Assembly (NCBI GenBank): GCA_032164295.1
Contig: JAJHTX010000007.1
Coordinates: forward strand, 1,524,501 to 1,588,500
Direction of reading: 5' to 3'
From: Inonotus obliquus
Lineage: Eukaryota > Basidiomycota > Agaricomycetes > Hymenochaetales > Hymenochaetaceae
Length of the DNA: 64,000 bases
This document shows positions 42,317-63,600 of this stretch, in pieces. The position numbers were made by a program, and so were the translations under genes. Within the stretch, counting starts at the first letter, position 1, and each line of letters starts with the position of its first letter. Under the pieces are notes generated by a model that was not told the DNA's origin, searched no databases, and saw only the letters and a program-made list of their open reading frames with translations.

Positions 42317-43462
42317 TTACAAAACCTCTTCAGTCATATCAATCATGCCATGGTGATCTTCAGAGACTTGGAACATCCCGCCTCGGAACTCGCCTGAGGA
42401 TGGTTCAGAGTTGAAGCTGCTACTCCCGCGAAGACGCGTTCGACGAGGCAAGTTTGCACGAATTGCGGAGATGGGCACTTTTGGCAGGGAAAGTGGTAAC
42501 CTCGATGGAGGAGCAGATGCTGCTTCGTCTGCTGCCTGCAGTAACATCCGTAGTTCGGCGTTTTCTTGCTCAAGTCGCGCTAATTCGATTTCCCGTTCTA
42601 ATGCTAGATCTGGCGGAGTGGATTCTGCAAGTTCTGGTGCGAATCGTGCTTCGACCTTTTCTGATGAAGCGGGCTCGTCCTTAAGACTGGCAGAGGGTGG
42701 GGGAGTCGACGGAGGGGAAGGTGGTACCGGGTCTTCACCACCCATCAATCGGAGGACCATTCGTAAGAGGCGCGAGCATTTGGCTACAAGGAGGGAAACG
42801 GACGTGTCGGCGGCAAGTTGTGTATCAAGTGATCGTGACTCAAGCTCGAGAAGTAGCTGTTCATATAGCTTGATCGTTTCGAGCTCTTTGAGCTGAACAT
42901 CATGCTAGATCACTAGTCAGACCCACCGCTTCAACACGTCAAGGACTTCTAGAACTCACCGCGTGCTTGCGGAAGTTTGACATTGCCGTGTCAAGTGTCT
43001 GCTCATATTCCTTCAACAGCGAGTTGAGTTGCTTATTGTCATATTGAAGGCTCTGGTTCTCCGCAGATAAAGAGTTGTTCGTTCGTTCGAGTTCGGCATC
43101 GTACTCCTCTACTATCCTGTTCAACGAGGCCCTCAAACGAAGAGAACTCTAACAAACCTTGTGAAAGGTGGAGGTTAAATCTGAATGGTCGAAGGTTTGG
43201 TAAAAGAATACCACGAGAAAGTATATAAGCATTACCTTCGAAGCACGAAGCCAGTCTCAGAGTGCAATGCTTGAGCCTATTGGATGTGCAGTATTTAGCC
43301 ATAGCTTAAGCACCACAATAGTCCACATACCTTGAGAATCATGGACTGACAACGAAGTGTGTCGACCTGCGACTTCGTGCGAGAGAGCTGGTCACTTAGG
43401 TCGACGACCAGAGTCCATATTTTCATAAGATCTCGTTCATAACCATCATCCATGATGGCCAT
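42317..43462 (-). CDS. coiled-coil protein of unknown function
   Basis: Four exons (43462-43331, 43276-43236, 43146-42960, 42892-42317) give 311 aa. Residues about 1-190 are largely predicted coiled coil by eye (heptad-like LSDQLSRTKSQVDTLR; LNRIVEEYDAELERTNNSLS; LLKEYEQTLDTAMSNFRKHA; LKELETIKLYEQLLLELESR). A Pro/Ser-rich linker, a second short heptad block (LEREIELARLEQENAELRML) and a basic Ser-rich tail with RRTRLRG follow. The spliced helical register is continuous, supporting the joins. Could be a scaffold or septation/centrosome-type adaptor; no family is claimed. Starts 170 bp from PRP8, divergent, so they share a promoter region. Confidence 0.75.
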
Positions 43463-43632
43463 TCTGCGGGACTGTTGTCGTCAGTTGGCGTATGATGGGC
43501 GTGACGAACGCGCCAAGTTTGAAGCGATGTGACAAGAATATGTCACGCTCGTGACGATGAACATTACTTGGCTGAGTGAGCGTCTTTCTGTCTTGTTTAC
43601 TGCTCTCATCATCGACGGTGCTCTCAATCGCA
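43463..43632. promoter_or_regulatory. short bidirectional promoter region of PRP8 and the coiled-coil gene
   Basis: 170 nt between divergent start codons. No TATA box, as usual for housekeeping genes. Confidence 0.4.
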
Positions 43633-52148
<8,516 letters not shown>

Positions 52149-52307
52149 ACAACAGACACTCTTTACTTATGTGACCATACCGCTTTTTGTCGCACTGACA
52201 TTGTGTATCCATAATAATGTTATTGCTACTAATACAACATGAACCAAAATTCCCAATAAAATTTAAGGACACAACGAATAAAAATTACAATCAGATGTTA
52301 GGAGAGT

Positions 52308-55300
52308 TTACACTAGTACTGCTGCAACATGTTCTACCTGGGTATGAATAGATGCGCTGTCATCCGTCGTGACCGGCGTGTTGCTCGTGAGAGACTGGGA
52401 ACTACGATCTCTGTCCTTCTCTGAGATAGTTCCATTCCTTCCTCGTCGTGGAGGTGGTGGTAAGGCCGTCATCTCCGGTGTCGGGGGAGAGCCATTGGAA
52501 GGTTCCGGCGGTGGGTAATCAGTTGTTTTTCCAGGTATCTGCTTCGGGAATGTCGTCGATAGTGGCGTGGAAACGTGTAAAAAGTCCGTGTCGTCAGTCG
52601 AAGGTGCAGAAGAATCAACTGGTGAAGACATGTTAAGGAAGTTCAAATCTTTGGGTATCGCTGCGATAGGTTCTCCTATTGGTACTGGTGGTGGTGTATT
52701 GGTTTCCTTCAACGACGCAACCGAAGAAACCGTAACCAGAGGTGGTGAACCTGGTAACGTAGTTGGTGGTCCGGTAAACTCTCGTACCCCTAATGGAGTG
52801 GAAGGCGCGCTCTTCATGCGCAGACGCTCCCGAAGAGAATATCTGTTAGGAGCATGATCACGGGGTGTAGGAGGAAGCGGACCAGTAGGTGGTGGTGCTG
52901 GAGGTGCTATTACTACATGGGAAGATAGTCCACTTGATACCGAGCCACCACTGCTGACGCTTCGCCGTCGAAGAGGGTCGTCGGATCGGGGGCGCAAATC
53001 TTTCGGAGGTGGAGGATTCAGAGAGAATCGTAAAGAACGGTGGGAAAATGATTCTCGGAAAGAAGTCCGCTTTGATGGCGAATCGTTTGGTTGCGATGAG
53101 CCACCTACCTCCGGAGGAGTAGGAGGAAGTGCCGTCGTAGGAGCGGGACGTGGCGGTGGAGGGATTGATGTTCGTTTTGGAGACATAGTCCTAGAAGACG
53201 TCCGTAATGAAATGTAGCTTCCACGTGCGGGAGATTGGCTCATAGAACCAGTACTAAATGCTGACGATTCTGAAAGGCGCCTAGTACCCAGCATGCTCCC
53301 GTTCTGAGCTGCATCGGAATTAGACGTACTTCGCAAGGAGGAAGTTCGGGTCGGAGAACCGTTTCCTGAGTCCTGAACCCTTGCGTCCCCAGGTGAAGCG
53401 GGTAGCGCTCCCTGATGGGTAGGAGGGACGGAAGGTGGCGGACCTGCAGGCGGTGATAGCATCTTTGGTAGCTTGCTACCTCTCATACGCCGCTGAATAC
53501 TGGAAGTAGACCTTCCCGCGAGCTGGTCACGATCATGCGCCGCTGAGACAAAGGACGAGACTGAAGATGATAACGAAGCACGTTTCGAGCCAACTTCTGC
53601 AGAGCCGAAAGCTCCGGTTGCAGTGCCAAGCGATTCAACAGGAGAAGACGGTCGAGACTTCCCATCCAGACTCAACCTCGCACCATGCAACGATACTCCA
53701 CTTTGGAATGACCTTCTAGGAGGAGAGGTATCTTCCCTAGTTCGTTCTTGATTCAAACCACTATTTACCAGACCCGCAGAAGTCCAAGGACGCCTGCTAC
53801 GAGGTGGGGGAAGAAGAGATGAACCGGCGTTTGGCGAAGCCGTCGTTTCACCTCTACTGCGCTGTTGGGTCTGTATAGAGTACCATTCAGGTAACTCCTT
53901 GTCGCGCTCCCTAAAAGTTCCCTTGTCAAGGTTCATCTCCGCTCTTGGAAGAATCGGTCCAGGGAACGGGTTAGGAGCAGGTAATACTCGACTGACAGAT
54001 ACCGGAGATGATGGCGCAGATTTACAATCACCCAACGTGCGGTCCCCATTGGGAAGTAGAATCATGTCAAGAAGCTCAGTTCCGCGCGAAGTGAATGACG
54101 GGGCATCCACCGGACTCGTCGGAGAATCTTCGCTTCGACTTGCACCACCATGCGACATGGATCGAGCGCGTCCTGGGACTGAAAAAAGACCCTTAAGCGA
54201 GACCATTTTACTCGACGGCGATGTCGGGCGTCTCCGTTCACCAGACCAAGACCTCGTCGTTGGCGTAGGACTATCAGTGTTTCGGGCACGATTCTCGTCA
54301 TATGAAGGTCTAAGCGGTATTTGGATATGCGCACGGACGGTCGATGCGACGTCCTGTGCACGCATTGAGAGCATGACGTCCAAATCACCCTTCGGCCCGG
54401 TCGCAGATAATGAGTCTGTTGGCATGGCAAATCCAGCCTTTTCCGCCCTAACGAACAAAGGAGTAAATATAGGTGATTTGACGGAAGATATGGAGGTGCT
54501 TCATTTTGCACCTCATAGTTATTTTTGAATCAAAACATACCTTTGGTCGAGAACGGCGCTTTTCAATATCGCTATCCAATCCTGCGCCTCGCTGGCCTCA
54601 GCTATGCAAAGTAGCCACATGATCTGGCTATTTTCCTCGATATTCAAATCCCGTTTCCTTGCCCCCACGTCCACCCCACCAACTTTAACGACAGAACGCT
54701 TCCCCGCAATCTCCTCATCTGCTACGAAAACAACCGAATTTTCGTTAACCTCCAATCGTTCCAGCTCCCTCTCGTCAGGTCCCGAACTTTTAAACAAGTG
54801 CAGATGGCACACAGATGGCAACCGCCCCGGAGGTGTGAAGGGTCGAAAGTTTCTCAATGAAGGCGATCTCGGTCGAGGAGTAGTCAATACAATTGTTCTG
54901 GCTCTCCATTGCCGTGAAAAGCCGAGAAGTAGTGACGAAGGAGGAAAGTACTTCAATACGGCCGAAGACTTGCTTGACAGAGAACCCAGGGCGGAGAATG
55001 GACAAGGAAAAGGTGGGAGTTGTTGCTCAGCACTTGTAGCAGTCACGGAGCCTTTCGGTGCTCTTCCGTTCGCCGAGAAAATAGGAGGGCCAAGCGGAGG
55101 GAGTGGCCAATGCGATGTTGGACCCGGGGTTGTCGGGGTCGCTATACCAGAAACTGAAGAGCTTCGATTGTGCCTACTTTCTCGAGTCTGCTGGTTTTGC
55201 GAACCTAATGGCAGTTCATACTGCTTGGGGGTACCGTTCAAGCTCGTTCGAGATCTATCCAGACCCAGTCTTTCAGATGGATCACCATCCACGCCTGAGT

Positions 55301-56587
55301 CATGATGATCCTTGGAAGCACGGTCGTCTATTGAATCATCGTCGTAACGAATGTCATCGCTTTCGGCGACCCGGGACGAAGCATCTTCTCTGAACAAGGG
55401 ACTGATTCCTATGGATTCGGCAGCAGCCTCTCGAAGTCTATCTCGTTCTCTCCGTTCATTCTCCTCTTCTTCGTCACGGACTGAGGTTAAGCCGGACTTC
55501 GCTGCACTGATTTCTATGACATCTGTCATACTGTTCATCGAGGGAGGCTGCAGCGCCCACTGGCCCCTGGGTTTACCCTTTCCTTTCCAGAGAAAACCTC
55601 TTCGCTGTTGCGGATTAGGTTGGGCGTGAGAAGCAGAAAGAACTGCGCCCTGCTCAGCGGAACCAAGCCTGCTCATTCTCCTTGATATTGATGCGCCAAC
55701 GCGACTGAAACCGAGCACATCCGATGCAGCGACCAGGAGACTCCCGCGCTGCTTTCTGTGGGTATTGGTGCTATACTGCGATGCAGTTGAAGGGTCCACT
55801 GACAGGTGACTCGACGAGCCAGCTGGTTGACGCGCGAAGGGATCAGCATCTGAAAAGCAAGAGTATGATAAAGATCTATTCCGACGGCATGGGTGCAGCC
55901 AGAGAAGGGTGTATATGTAAATCAACCAAATCAACACAGCCATTCATCAACGACAGCGAAACTCCGAGCTTCGCGGGACTTCCAAGAGTAGACCTTTTCG
56001 AAAGTCAAAGGAGAAGTCTCCTCAAAAAGTTTGTTCCCCAACATGCAGCGAACGGCTGGTTGAACGTGCGGAGAGTATCCACGAGAGGTGCAGAAATCTC
56101 CGCAACAAATAAATGCATTAACTCACCAATACCAAATGAGCTCTCTGGCACCTTGTCTTCCTGTGTCTGCAGTTGTGACGATCCGGAGTGATTTATGTCT
56201 CTCGAAATCGAGTCTGTTGACACTGTACGGTTACGACCGACTATGGTGGAAAATGCGTCAGAAAACCGGCCAGCAGTTTTGCTGTTGTTAATCGCGGTTG
56301 TCAAGCCTGACTGTTGTGATGAGGACGGTAGAAAGGAACCGTTGACAGGCGATGCTGGACGCGGTGTCGGCGAAGACGTGCGACGACCAGCAGGCAAAGC
56401 GGTAACACTGGCAGCCATGATGGAGGGAAGCGGGCGTCCCTGTGCCAAGGAATTACGTTGGCTGCTTTCTAGCTCCTCCTGTCGATAATGATTCAGTGAG
56501 CAAGCAGAAATTAGGGCCAGTATGTCTCCTTACCGTCAACGCCGTCTGTGAGCGCTCGTCAGAGGTGGTCGTCAAAGACGGCTGCAT
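52308..56587 (-). CDS. large PH-like-domain, Ser/Pro-rich protein
   Basis: Exons 56587-56534, 56478-56127, 55849-54541 and 54447-52308 give 1284 aa; phases agree. The N-terminal 140 residues are Ser/Thr-rich. RRGFLWKGKGKPRGQW lies near 205. A PH-like fold spans about 470-575 (VCHLHLFKSSGPDERELERL; NSVVFVADEEIAGKRSVVKV; SQIMWLLCIAEASEAQDWIA, the last being the typical C-terminal Trp helix). The C-terminal 700 residues are disordered with poly-Pro SH3-type motifs (PPPPRPAPTTALPPTPPE) and many SP/TP sites. This suggests a membrane- or cortex-associated scaffold of signalling or polarity (inference). The intron at 55850-56126 is 277 nt, long for this genome. Convergent with PRP8 (159 bp between stops). 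Confidence 0.8.
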
Positions 56588-58188
56588 GGTCAGCGACCGA
56601 CACCGTACCACAACCTGTGAAGGGACGTGATGATCAGCGCTGATGTGTCAGCTTCTCTCGATTACATAACTCAGATGTTTAGCTACGGTACCTTTTCAGA
56701 CAAAGAGTCATTTTATTACTGCGACACACGTCTGTAAAGCAAAACAAGCTCTGCTATGACCCCCCTTTACCCAGGTGTCCCAGAGGCTTGCAATTAATCT
56801 ATAGTCTACCGGGGGATTGGCATTCCATTTGACTCTCCTTTGTTTTCCTGCCCACATGCGCCCTGAATCCTCACCAAGCCTAATTTCAGCAATAACACTC
56901 AAACAGGTACGTCAAACAAACTGTTGTTGTCGTCGTAGACTCTGGTCCTTCTAATCTCACTCTGAGTTGCAGCAGCTTCTATGTTTCATAGTTACCGTCG
57001 GATTTTTTCTTCAACCGTCGCTGTGGTTTTGGTAAGCGGACGGTCAGTCCACGCGGCACCAATCTTATTAGGTTATCGGCCGCAACCACCTGGTGATACG
57101 CTGCGATGTCCCAAATAATACGACTTTTTGCTACGTGCGAATTTTATCATGAAATTCCTTTCAGCTTGGTGTATTAAGGAGCAGCACAGCATCTGGGTTA
57201 CTGTCTACTTGTGGTCTTTCCGTCAGATTCAAGAAACATTCGCTGGCTGAATTGCAAGGATCGTTGAAACATATCCGGATTGTGCATGACTGATTGCCGC
57301 GTACCCTTGACGAGTCAGATCCAATCGCCGTTACCGAGCCGTTGCGAGTGCATCTTATATTTTGACGAATCTCCATCTGTGTCCTTCGCGAACTAAAGCT
57401 TCCGGAGGTTGTTCATACGACACCCTTACGCGCTCATAACGACACGCGATTTAAGAGAGCAGAGGGCTCGTTTTAAATACTTCCTTGCTTCGTCGTCTTC
57501 CTTCCTTGGTGCACTCCAGCATCCCCGAACTCGGAAGGAGAGCCCCTCATTATAACGGAATCTATTTCAGCTTACGTCCGTCGATTGCCAAGCTGTCCAC
57601 GGGTTGCTCATAATTTACGCCACTGCCTACGCTTCTGACATTCCGTCTTTCGGTGACGAGGGCCAATTCTCAACTGATCAAATCTTCCGAGCTCTGCCGC
57701 CAAGAGCGGAAACATTTTGGTAAGTCCGGCTCTTGCCAATCATTGAGATTTCCTTTCCGAATACTTACTAGACCCGCATTCTCCACAATAGTATAGAATT
57801 AGTCGGAGATCTTCCTTTGCATCCCGGTTGGGCGTAGTCAGCAGGTTACAATACCTCCTTTCTCCTTTTGTGGCCGTGGCTTTAGCACACCGAGTCGCGT
57901 CAAGAGGAAGAGTCCGAGGAAGGTCCTCCTCCTTGCCCGACAACATTCTTCGCCCCGAAGGTCTTCTCGGAATCAAACGTGTTGCCTTCGCACTCGTTGG
58001 ACTGGAGAACCGGACTTTCTCTATGCCATTGATTTTCGGAAAGTTTGATTCGGAATAAACGTATTTAGCTGCTCCCCCATTCGCAGAAAGACCTGCGATT
58101 TCTATATCTGACCGTCTTGTCCTACCTGTAGGCCTACCAGACTTTTTCCCCAGTTGACAGTCCTCTCACTTTCGCTCTTGTCCAGAAC
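56588..58188. other. long intergenic region, no gene seen
   Basis: Between two divergent genes. Short frames on both strands show no motif or splice structure. It presumably holds the regulatory region and 5' leader of the zinc-cluster gene. Confidence 0.45.
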
Positions 58189-59169
58189 ATGGACGAGCAA
58201 ACTCGCTCTCGTGCCGGCTACTCATATCATGACGAGGATAGGCGTCAGAATGCACTTCCCAGTATTTCCTGCAAGTACCTTTTACCTGACGAACGCGCCG
58301 ATAAAATTTGACTCAAACCTTGCGATAACCTTCTAGCGCGCCTTCATTACAATACGAACATGATTGGTGACGCAGCAGCCTCGAGGCAGCCTCCGCCCGA
58401 ATCTCCGAATTACCCACAATCGGGAGCATTCAGTCATGCGGCCTATGATCCAGTCCACGATGCTTACGATCTACCTCGTGTCGGAACAAGCCAAACCGGC
58501 GATATCCAAGGTACTTACTCATCTGAAGCGTATCACAGAGGTGATCGCCAAGTACTGCATACGTACGAAACGCCTACTAGTAGACGATATGAAAACATGA
58601 CACTTGCACCCATTCAAACTCATCATCACGGCCATCTACCACATTCTTCAGCTCACGTAGCCGAAGCTCAACCCTTCAGATCTCCCATTCGACCCCACTC
58701 TCCAGCAAGTGGCCTACACACATTCCAAGTTCATACGCAACCGCATGCCGGTGGCTCGTCTTCAAATCAAATTCCTCATGGCGGAACGTATCCCGCACAA
58801 GGCAGTGATGAAGCAGCACCATACACCAACTTACCGCCTATAACCACGCCCACGCAAGCATCCGCGTCCTCCGGCGACGGGAAAGGCGCCGCAAAGCGAA
58901 TTGTCATGGCATGTCACCAATGGTAAGCCCGTGCCCTCGAAAGTGGTACAGGGGTGTCTAATAACTCACTCGACCGGCTTGCACATTCTAGCCGTGGCCG
59001 CAAGATCCGTTGCGACGCGGTACGCCCTGCTTGTGCGAATTGCGTACGTCGTCGTGAAGAGTGTCGCTACGACGAGAAGCCGAGACGGCGTGGCCCCGAC
59101 AAGGTGCCCGGTTCGCGTATGCGATCATGCAAGTCGCGCAAACAGGCCTCCGAGGAGACAATGCCCTAG
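58189..59169 (+). CDS. Zn(2)Cys(6) zinc-cluster protein with C-terminal DNA-binding motif
   Basis: Exons 58189-58261, 58337-58922 and 58992-59169, 278 aa. The zinc cluster spans residues 217-244 with cysteines at 217, 220, 227, 234, 237 and 244 (C-x2-C-x6-C-x6-C-x2-C-x6-C; ACHQ|CRGRKIRCDAVRPAC). It is split by the second intron, a position seen in many basidiomycete zinc-cluster genes. A basic linker (KPRRRGPDKVPGSR) follows and the protein ends 34 residues past the last Cys. The first 215 residues are Pro/Ser/His/Gln-rich and disordered, perhaps activating. There is no fungal-specific transcription-factor middle domain. Expected to be a nuclear DNA-binding regulator; targets unknown. Intron 1 uses a weak GTATTT donor, chosen because it keeps the frame. 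Confidence 0.82.
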
Positions 59170-62100
59170 GCACACAGTCTGTATTTCGTCACGACAATTT
59201 TCTTCCGAAACTCAATGCGGATGCCGTTGTTACGTGCTGAAACATTTTGACAGTTGGTGATCGCCAAACGCGTAACAAAGGTTTCGGAGACTTTCATTAA
59301 CTTTCATTATTCTGCTTTCTACCAAAGACAATGAAAGTTGTATTTTTAAAGCAGACTGTACGTACGACCCACTGGTGTATTGACCTTACTCTCCATTATG
59401 CTATTCTGATACTCGTGATGATTCACCACCTTTGGACTTTCTTTCCCCCGTCTTTCTTACAAGATACTTGTGCTGAACGAGCAATGAAAGAATGTATGCT
59501 TGTCTACGATCAACTGTTGCACGATCACCTATGCCCAGAGACCTGCCAGATTAACGGAGCCCGCGAGTCGGCTGGAGCTATCCACGACTAATTACTTGCG
59601 CCTGATTTTAAGAAGATATGCGATTAGGAACGGCGGAAATCACCTACACATGTCTTTCCATTGGTCCTGATTTTGCATTTAGTAATATGTAAACAGTAGT
59701 TTGCCTCGTGGGTCCAGAAGATCAATGTAATTTTACGTTGTCGTAATAGCGTAGGCTGATCATCCACCTGTGCTCCATTCTTCAAGAATTCTTGTGTGCA
59801 AAAATCGACCAAAGGAGTTAAGGCTGCTTGAGGATGAAGACGTAAGAAGAAGTATCGCGATCAGTTTCCTCGTGCGTAGATAGAAAGGGGTAGGCGCACA
59901 TGGCAGCGAAACGAATTTCCTTTGTTGCGATGTCCTCAAACATGGCTCGTCGTCGAGAACCCAAGCTTCTTCCGCGAGTAGGGCGATGGCGACGATGCAG
60001 GAAAACGAGGCGCGAGGTTTTGGCTCCCATATGGTTGCGTTCCAGCATCTGACTAAATTTTTCCAATCGCACACGAGGACTGACCTCGGGATTTAAGAAC
60101 GTATTCGTGCGAAGACACGCTTGGGGGAACCACTGGTCCCTTTGCAAGTGTCTCAGCAATTGTCTCTTTCGAAAGTAAACTGACCAACCTTCCGCGGCAG
60201 GAACCGGATGCGCGGGAGGCGGAGAGCGCTTTTGCTCATGATGAGTTTGAGGGATCTAGCTTGTTAGAAGCGATTGTCTGCTGTTTGAACTTATTTGCCC
60301 CTCCGCCCCACTTCTCCGAGCCCACCTTCTTTCCTTCAGCTTCTTAATTAACAACACCGATACTTCCAAAGCCAACCCGCTAGCTTCATGAGCTTTGCAG
60401 AAATAACTGCGAGCGAACCTGGGTCAAATGAAGTTTGTGCATCAAAAGAAAGAAGTCAAAGAAGCAATCTCTCTCTCAAATAATAGGATTGAACAAAAGG
60501 AGTCGAGCACGTCGCATCCGTGAATCTGTTGTTATCGGTAGATATGTAAGAAGATAGGATGTTTTCACTTATCCAGTAAGTCAAATGGATTTTTCCCTCT
60601 AGCCATGTCCGTGAGACCCTCTGTATAAAATCAGTAGTAGCATACACTCGGCATCTGCGGTCATACTTACATTAAACTGCTCGCATGAGTTCTACATCCC
60701 TCATCTCCTCGCGGCTGACAGATCTTGCAGACAATGACCCTGTCTTCCTCTGCCCTCCTCGATTCAGGCCGACATCCTCCTTATCCCTCAGTGTTCTTGC
60801 ACAGGTGGTGCGAAGTGCAATGCCAAGATTGCGAGTCGGTTTAGACAAGCATTTAACATCGCGCAAATGCCCTCGATCACTGTTTTGTGTGTATTCCCTA
60901 AGGAAACTCCTTACTTCACTCCGCCTCGTCAGAAGACGTTATAGAATGTTCGTCGCATGATTATAGAATCGAACAAAACGGTACTAGCTGCGACAGCTCT
61001 CTCGAGTGGGAGATGGTCCGATAGTCATCCATGGGATGCGCATTATTAGACGATCCGCCATTGCTAAATTAGGATAACAGCCGAGTCACCTTCAAAGAAA
61101 GTACATGGCTTTATAATTACCTTCCTAACAGGCAGAGTGCTGGAAGCCTTGACGGAGGAACAAGCTGCAATATCAATGTCTGTTAGCTGGTCAAAGAGGC
61201 ATTGAAAGGAAGTGACATATGCGGGTTCCAACACCTGGACATGGATGCCCCTTCGTCGTGAGATATTGATAGAATCAACAGCTCTGCTTGCTCCATTTAT
61301 AGCTCGGACGGTTGCCACCCCACATCCAAGTGTTCCCGATAATAAGGTTTGTTTTTGCGCCTAACGCCTCCACAACGCTAAGTCGTTCAATTGTTTCTTG
61401 CGAGGGGACGGCTAAACCCTCCGCGGAGCCCTTTACAGCCGCAATATTATGTGAACATGACGCAAGGTTCATCCAACTACATGGTGGCATCTTAGAGGCC
61501 TTGGATAAGTTTCATCTATGAAATACAACCGAACAATGAGTGGGAACATGGTTGACGTATCGAGTTTCCTACCTGAGTGTCCTCTTTGACTTCAGCGTTT
61601 GTACGATAGACCGCGCGAACGAAGATAAGAATCCAATGGATAGAAGAACGCGCCTGAGTACAAGAATCAAGAGAACTCTTCCGCTTCTTAACGGAGTTCT
61701 TACACCCAAGCTTGCATCATACGACGTCCCACGAGAAATTTTGATAGCATGAAACTTCAGCGTCAGGTCGTTTCAACTAGTGAACGACTTGGAGTGGATC
61801 CCGTAACGTAAGACAAGGAGTCTTGTTTTCTGAAAAAAAAACAAGACAATATGCTGTGAGGCCTTGAACAAGCTCCTGGCCTGGCCTGGCGGAATTTGAA
61901 ACGCGTTCTCTCCAGTGCAGCTCCCACAGTCGCGGAGACTCGGGAGGAGCAATTAGAGTCGGAATCACATGATTCGGCCAGGGCCGGAGCTCCGGTGTGG
62001 GTATGATGTAAGTCCGACTTGCCCGAAGCTCGTCTCTACTCTCTACCAACGGAATCTATTGCAATCATCTATACTCTTGTATCTGGTACGGACTTTTCTT

Positions 62101-62325
62101 TGCCATCATCTTGCTCTTACTTTCAAATCTCTCCTGTGCATTTCCCCGATATGATGAGCCACCTTTTTCATAACCATTGCAGCACGAGTCTACGAGTCGA
62201 CTACGACTCAATCTCTCACTTCGATTGCACTCAATGCATTGAAATGATAAACTACTTGTGCTGAATTAAACTCACACTGAAAGACAGGGGTTGTGTTGGG
62301 CTTCCGACTATAGTCTCCGATTGCC
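59170..62325. other. about 3 kb without a confident gene
   Basis: Candidate frames such as minus 59818-60159, plus 60685-60960, and minus 61064-61318 with 61275-61490 show no recognisable domain. The last pair (SHNIAAVKGSAEG ... LSVVEALGAKTNLIIGNTWM, then VRAINGASRAVDSINISRRR) reads more like protein than the others and could be a decayed enzyme gene. No full exon set could be built. Confidence 0.4.
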
Positions 62326-63600
62326 ATGTCAAGCACGGGCGACCTCTCACTTGATGCACTTTACGACCTCTCTGGTCGTATAGCCTTGGTAACCGGAGGT
62401 GGAACGGGCATGTACGTACTTTTCTATCCTGTAAGATGTATGTCATTACCTGATGTACATAAAGCGGACTTATGGTAGCGCAAGGGCTCGCAACCAATGG
62501 AGCCAAAGTTTATATTTCGGGACGACGAAAAGAAGTGCTAGAAAACGCGGCGAAGTCAATTGATGCAAAGGCGAGGGGCTCGTTGCACTCGTAAGACCGT
62601 CTCATTGAAATCCGTTATTGATAAACTTGCCACCCTGAGCTTCTTTTCTCAAGGCTGTCGATGGATGTTATAGATAAAGCAAGTATACTTGAAGGAGTAC
62701 AAGTAATTGAGGAAAGAGAAGGAAAACTTCACATCCTAGTCAACAAGTGATTGAGAATATATTCATGAGTCTATTACCTTAATTATTTCATTTTTTTTTC
62801 TTTCACAGTTCTGGGCAAGTAGGCCCAGTCACGGAATTCTTGAATGACATGTCGGCACCCGAGCATAAGGATCCGGCCACTCTCGGACGCGCATTATTCG
62901 ACAATGACAGCTTTGATTCTTGGGCCGACCTTTATCGCGTAAACACATTTTCAATCTATTTCGTAACTACTGCGTTCTTGGGTCTCCTGTCCAAGGGAGC
63001 GGAAGACTCAAAGTTACTGCAGAGCTCGGTCGTCAATGTGACAAGTATCAGTGGTAATATACGCATTGCACAGAACCATGTGGGTCCATGCCAGCCGCCA
63101 CTTCAACCGTCTAACCAGGTCGAATTGTGGTTCTTTAGTTCGCGTATAATAGCGGCAAGGCTGCATCAACGCATCTCACGCGCTTATTCGCGACGGAGTT
63201 TGCACTCAAAGGCATCCCGGTGCGGGTAAACTCCGTTGCGCCGGGTGTGTTTTTTTTGACCCACTTATGGATTTAAATTGAAACGCATTTGCTGAATTTA
63301 GGTGTTTATGCGACAGAAATGACGCAAGCCACCATACCAGACCCCAGTTCCTGCACCCCCGAGCAAACTAACGCAGTTGGCCAAAGTCTCGTGCCTATCC
63401 CAGCGGGAAGACCCGGAACGTTCGTATATTTGTATTTTAATGTCGTTAGTCTGCTCTCAATGACATTTGAACTTTCTTATAGAGCTCAAGAAGTAGCCGG
63501 TACTATTATCTACCTTGTTTCTCCTGCGGGCTGCTACACAAATGGCCGAGAGTTGGTCATTGACGGTGGATACCTGTGCGTCAATCCCTCCTCGGGTTAA
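62326..63600 (+). CDS. short-chain dehydrogenase/reductase
   Basis: Seven exons (62326-62411, 62465-62590, 62654-62746, 62809-63079, 63139-63244, 63302-63419, 63483-63600) give 305 aa; all phases fit. Classical SDR signatures: cofactor loop TGGGTG|IG at residues 23-30 (split by intron 1), VYISGRR after beta-2 (Arg suggests NADP), NNSG at the end of beta-4, Ser in VTSISG (about 181-183), and the catalytic pair Tyr195/Lys199 in YNSGK. VRVNSVAPGVYATEM and the C-terminal ELVIDGGYL complete the fold. Substrate unknown. Intron 6 uses donor GTTCGT, as in the dienelactone hydrolase gene. Confidence 0.9.

Noticed and set aside
52899..54528. Plus-strand frames opposite the PH-like gene (for example 53899-54528)
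   Set aside because: Antisense shadows of a Ser/Pro-rich coding exon; no start context, introns or motifs of their own.
59818..60159. Minus-strand 113-codon frame as a gene
   Set aside because: Arg-rich, no family resemblance, and an overlapping frame of similar length exists on the same strand.
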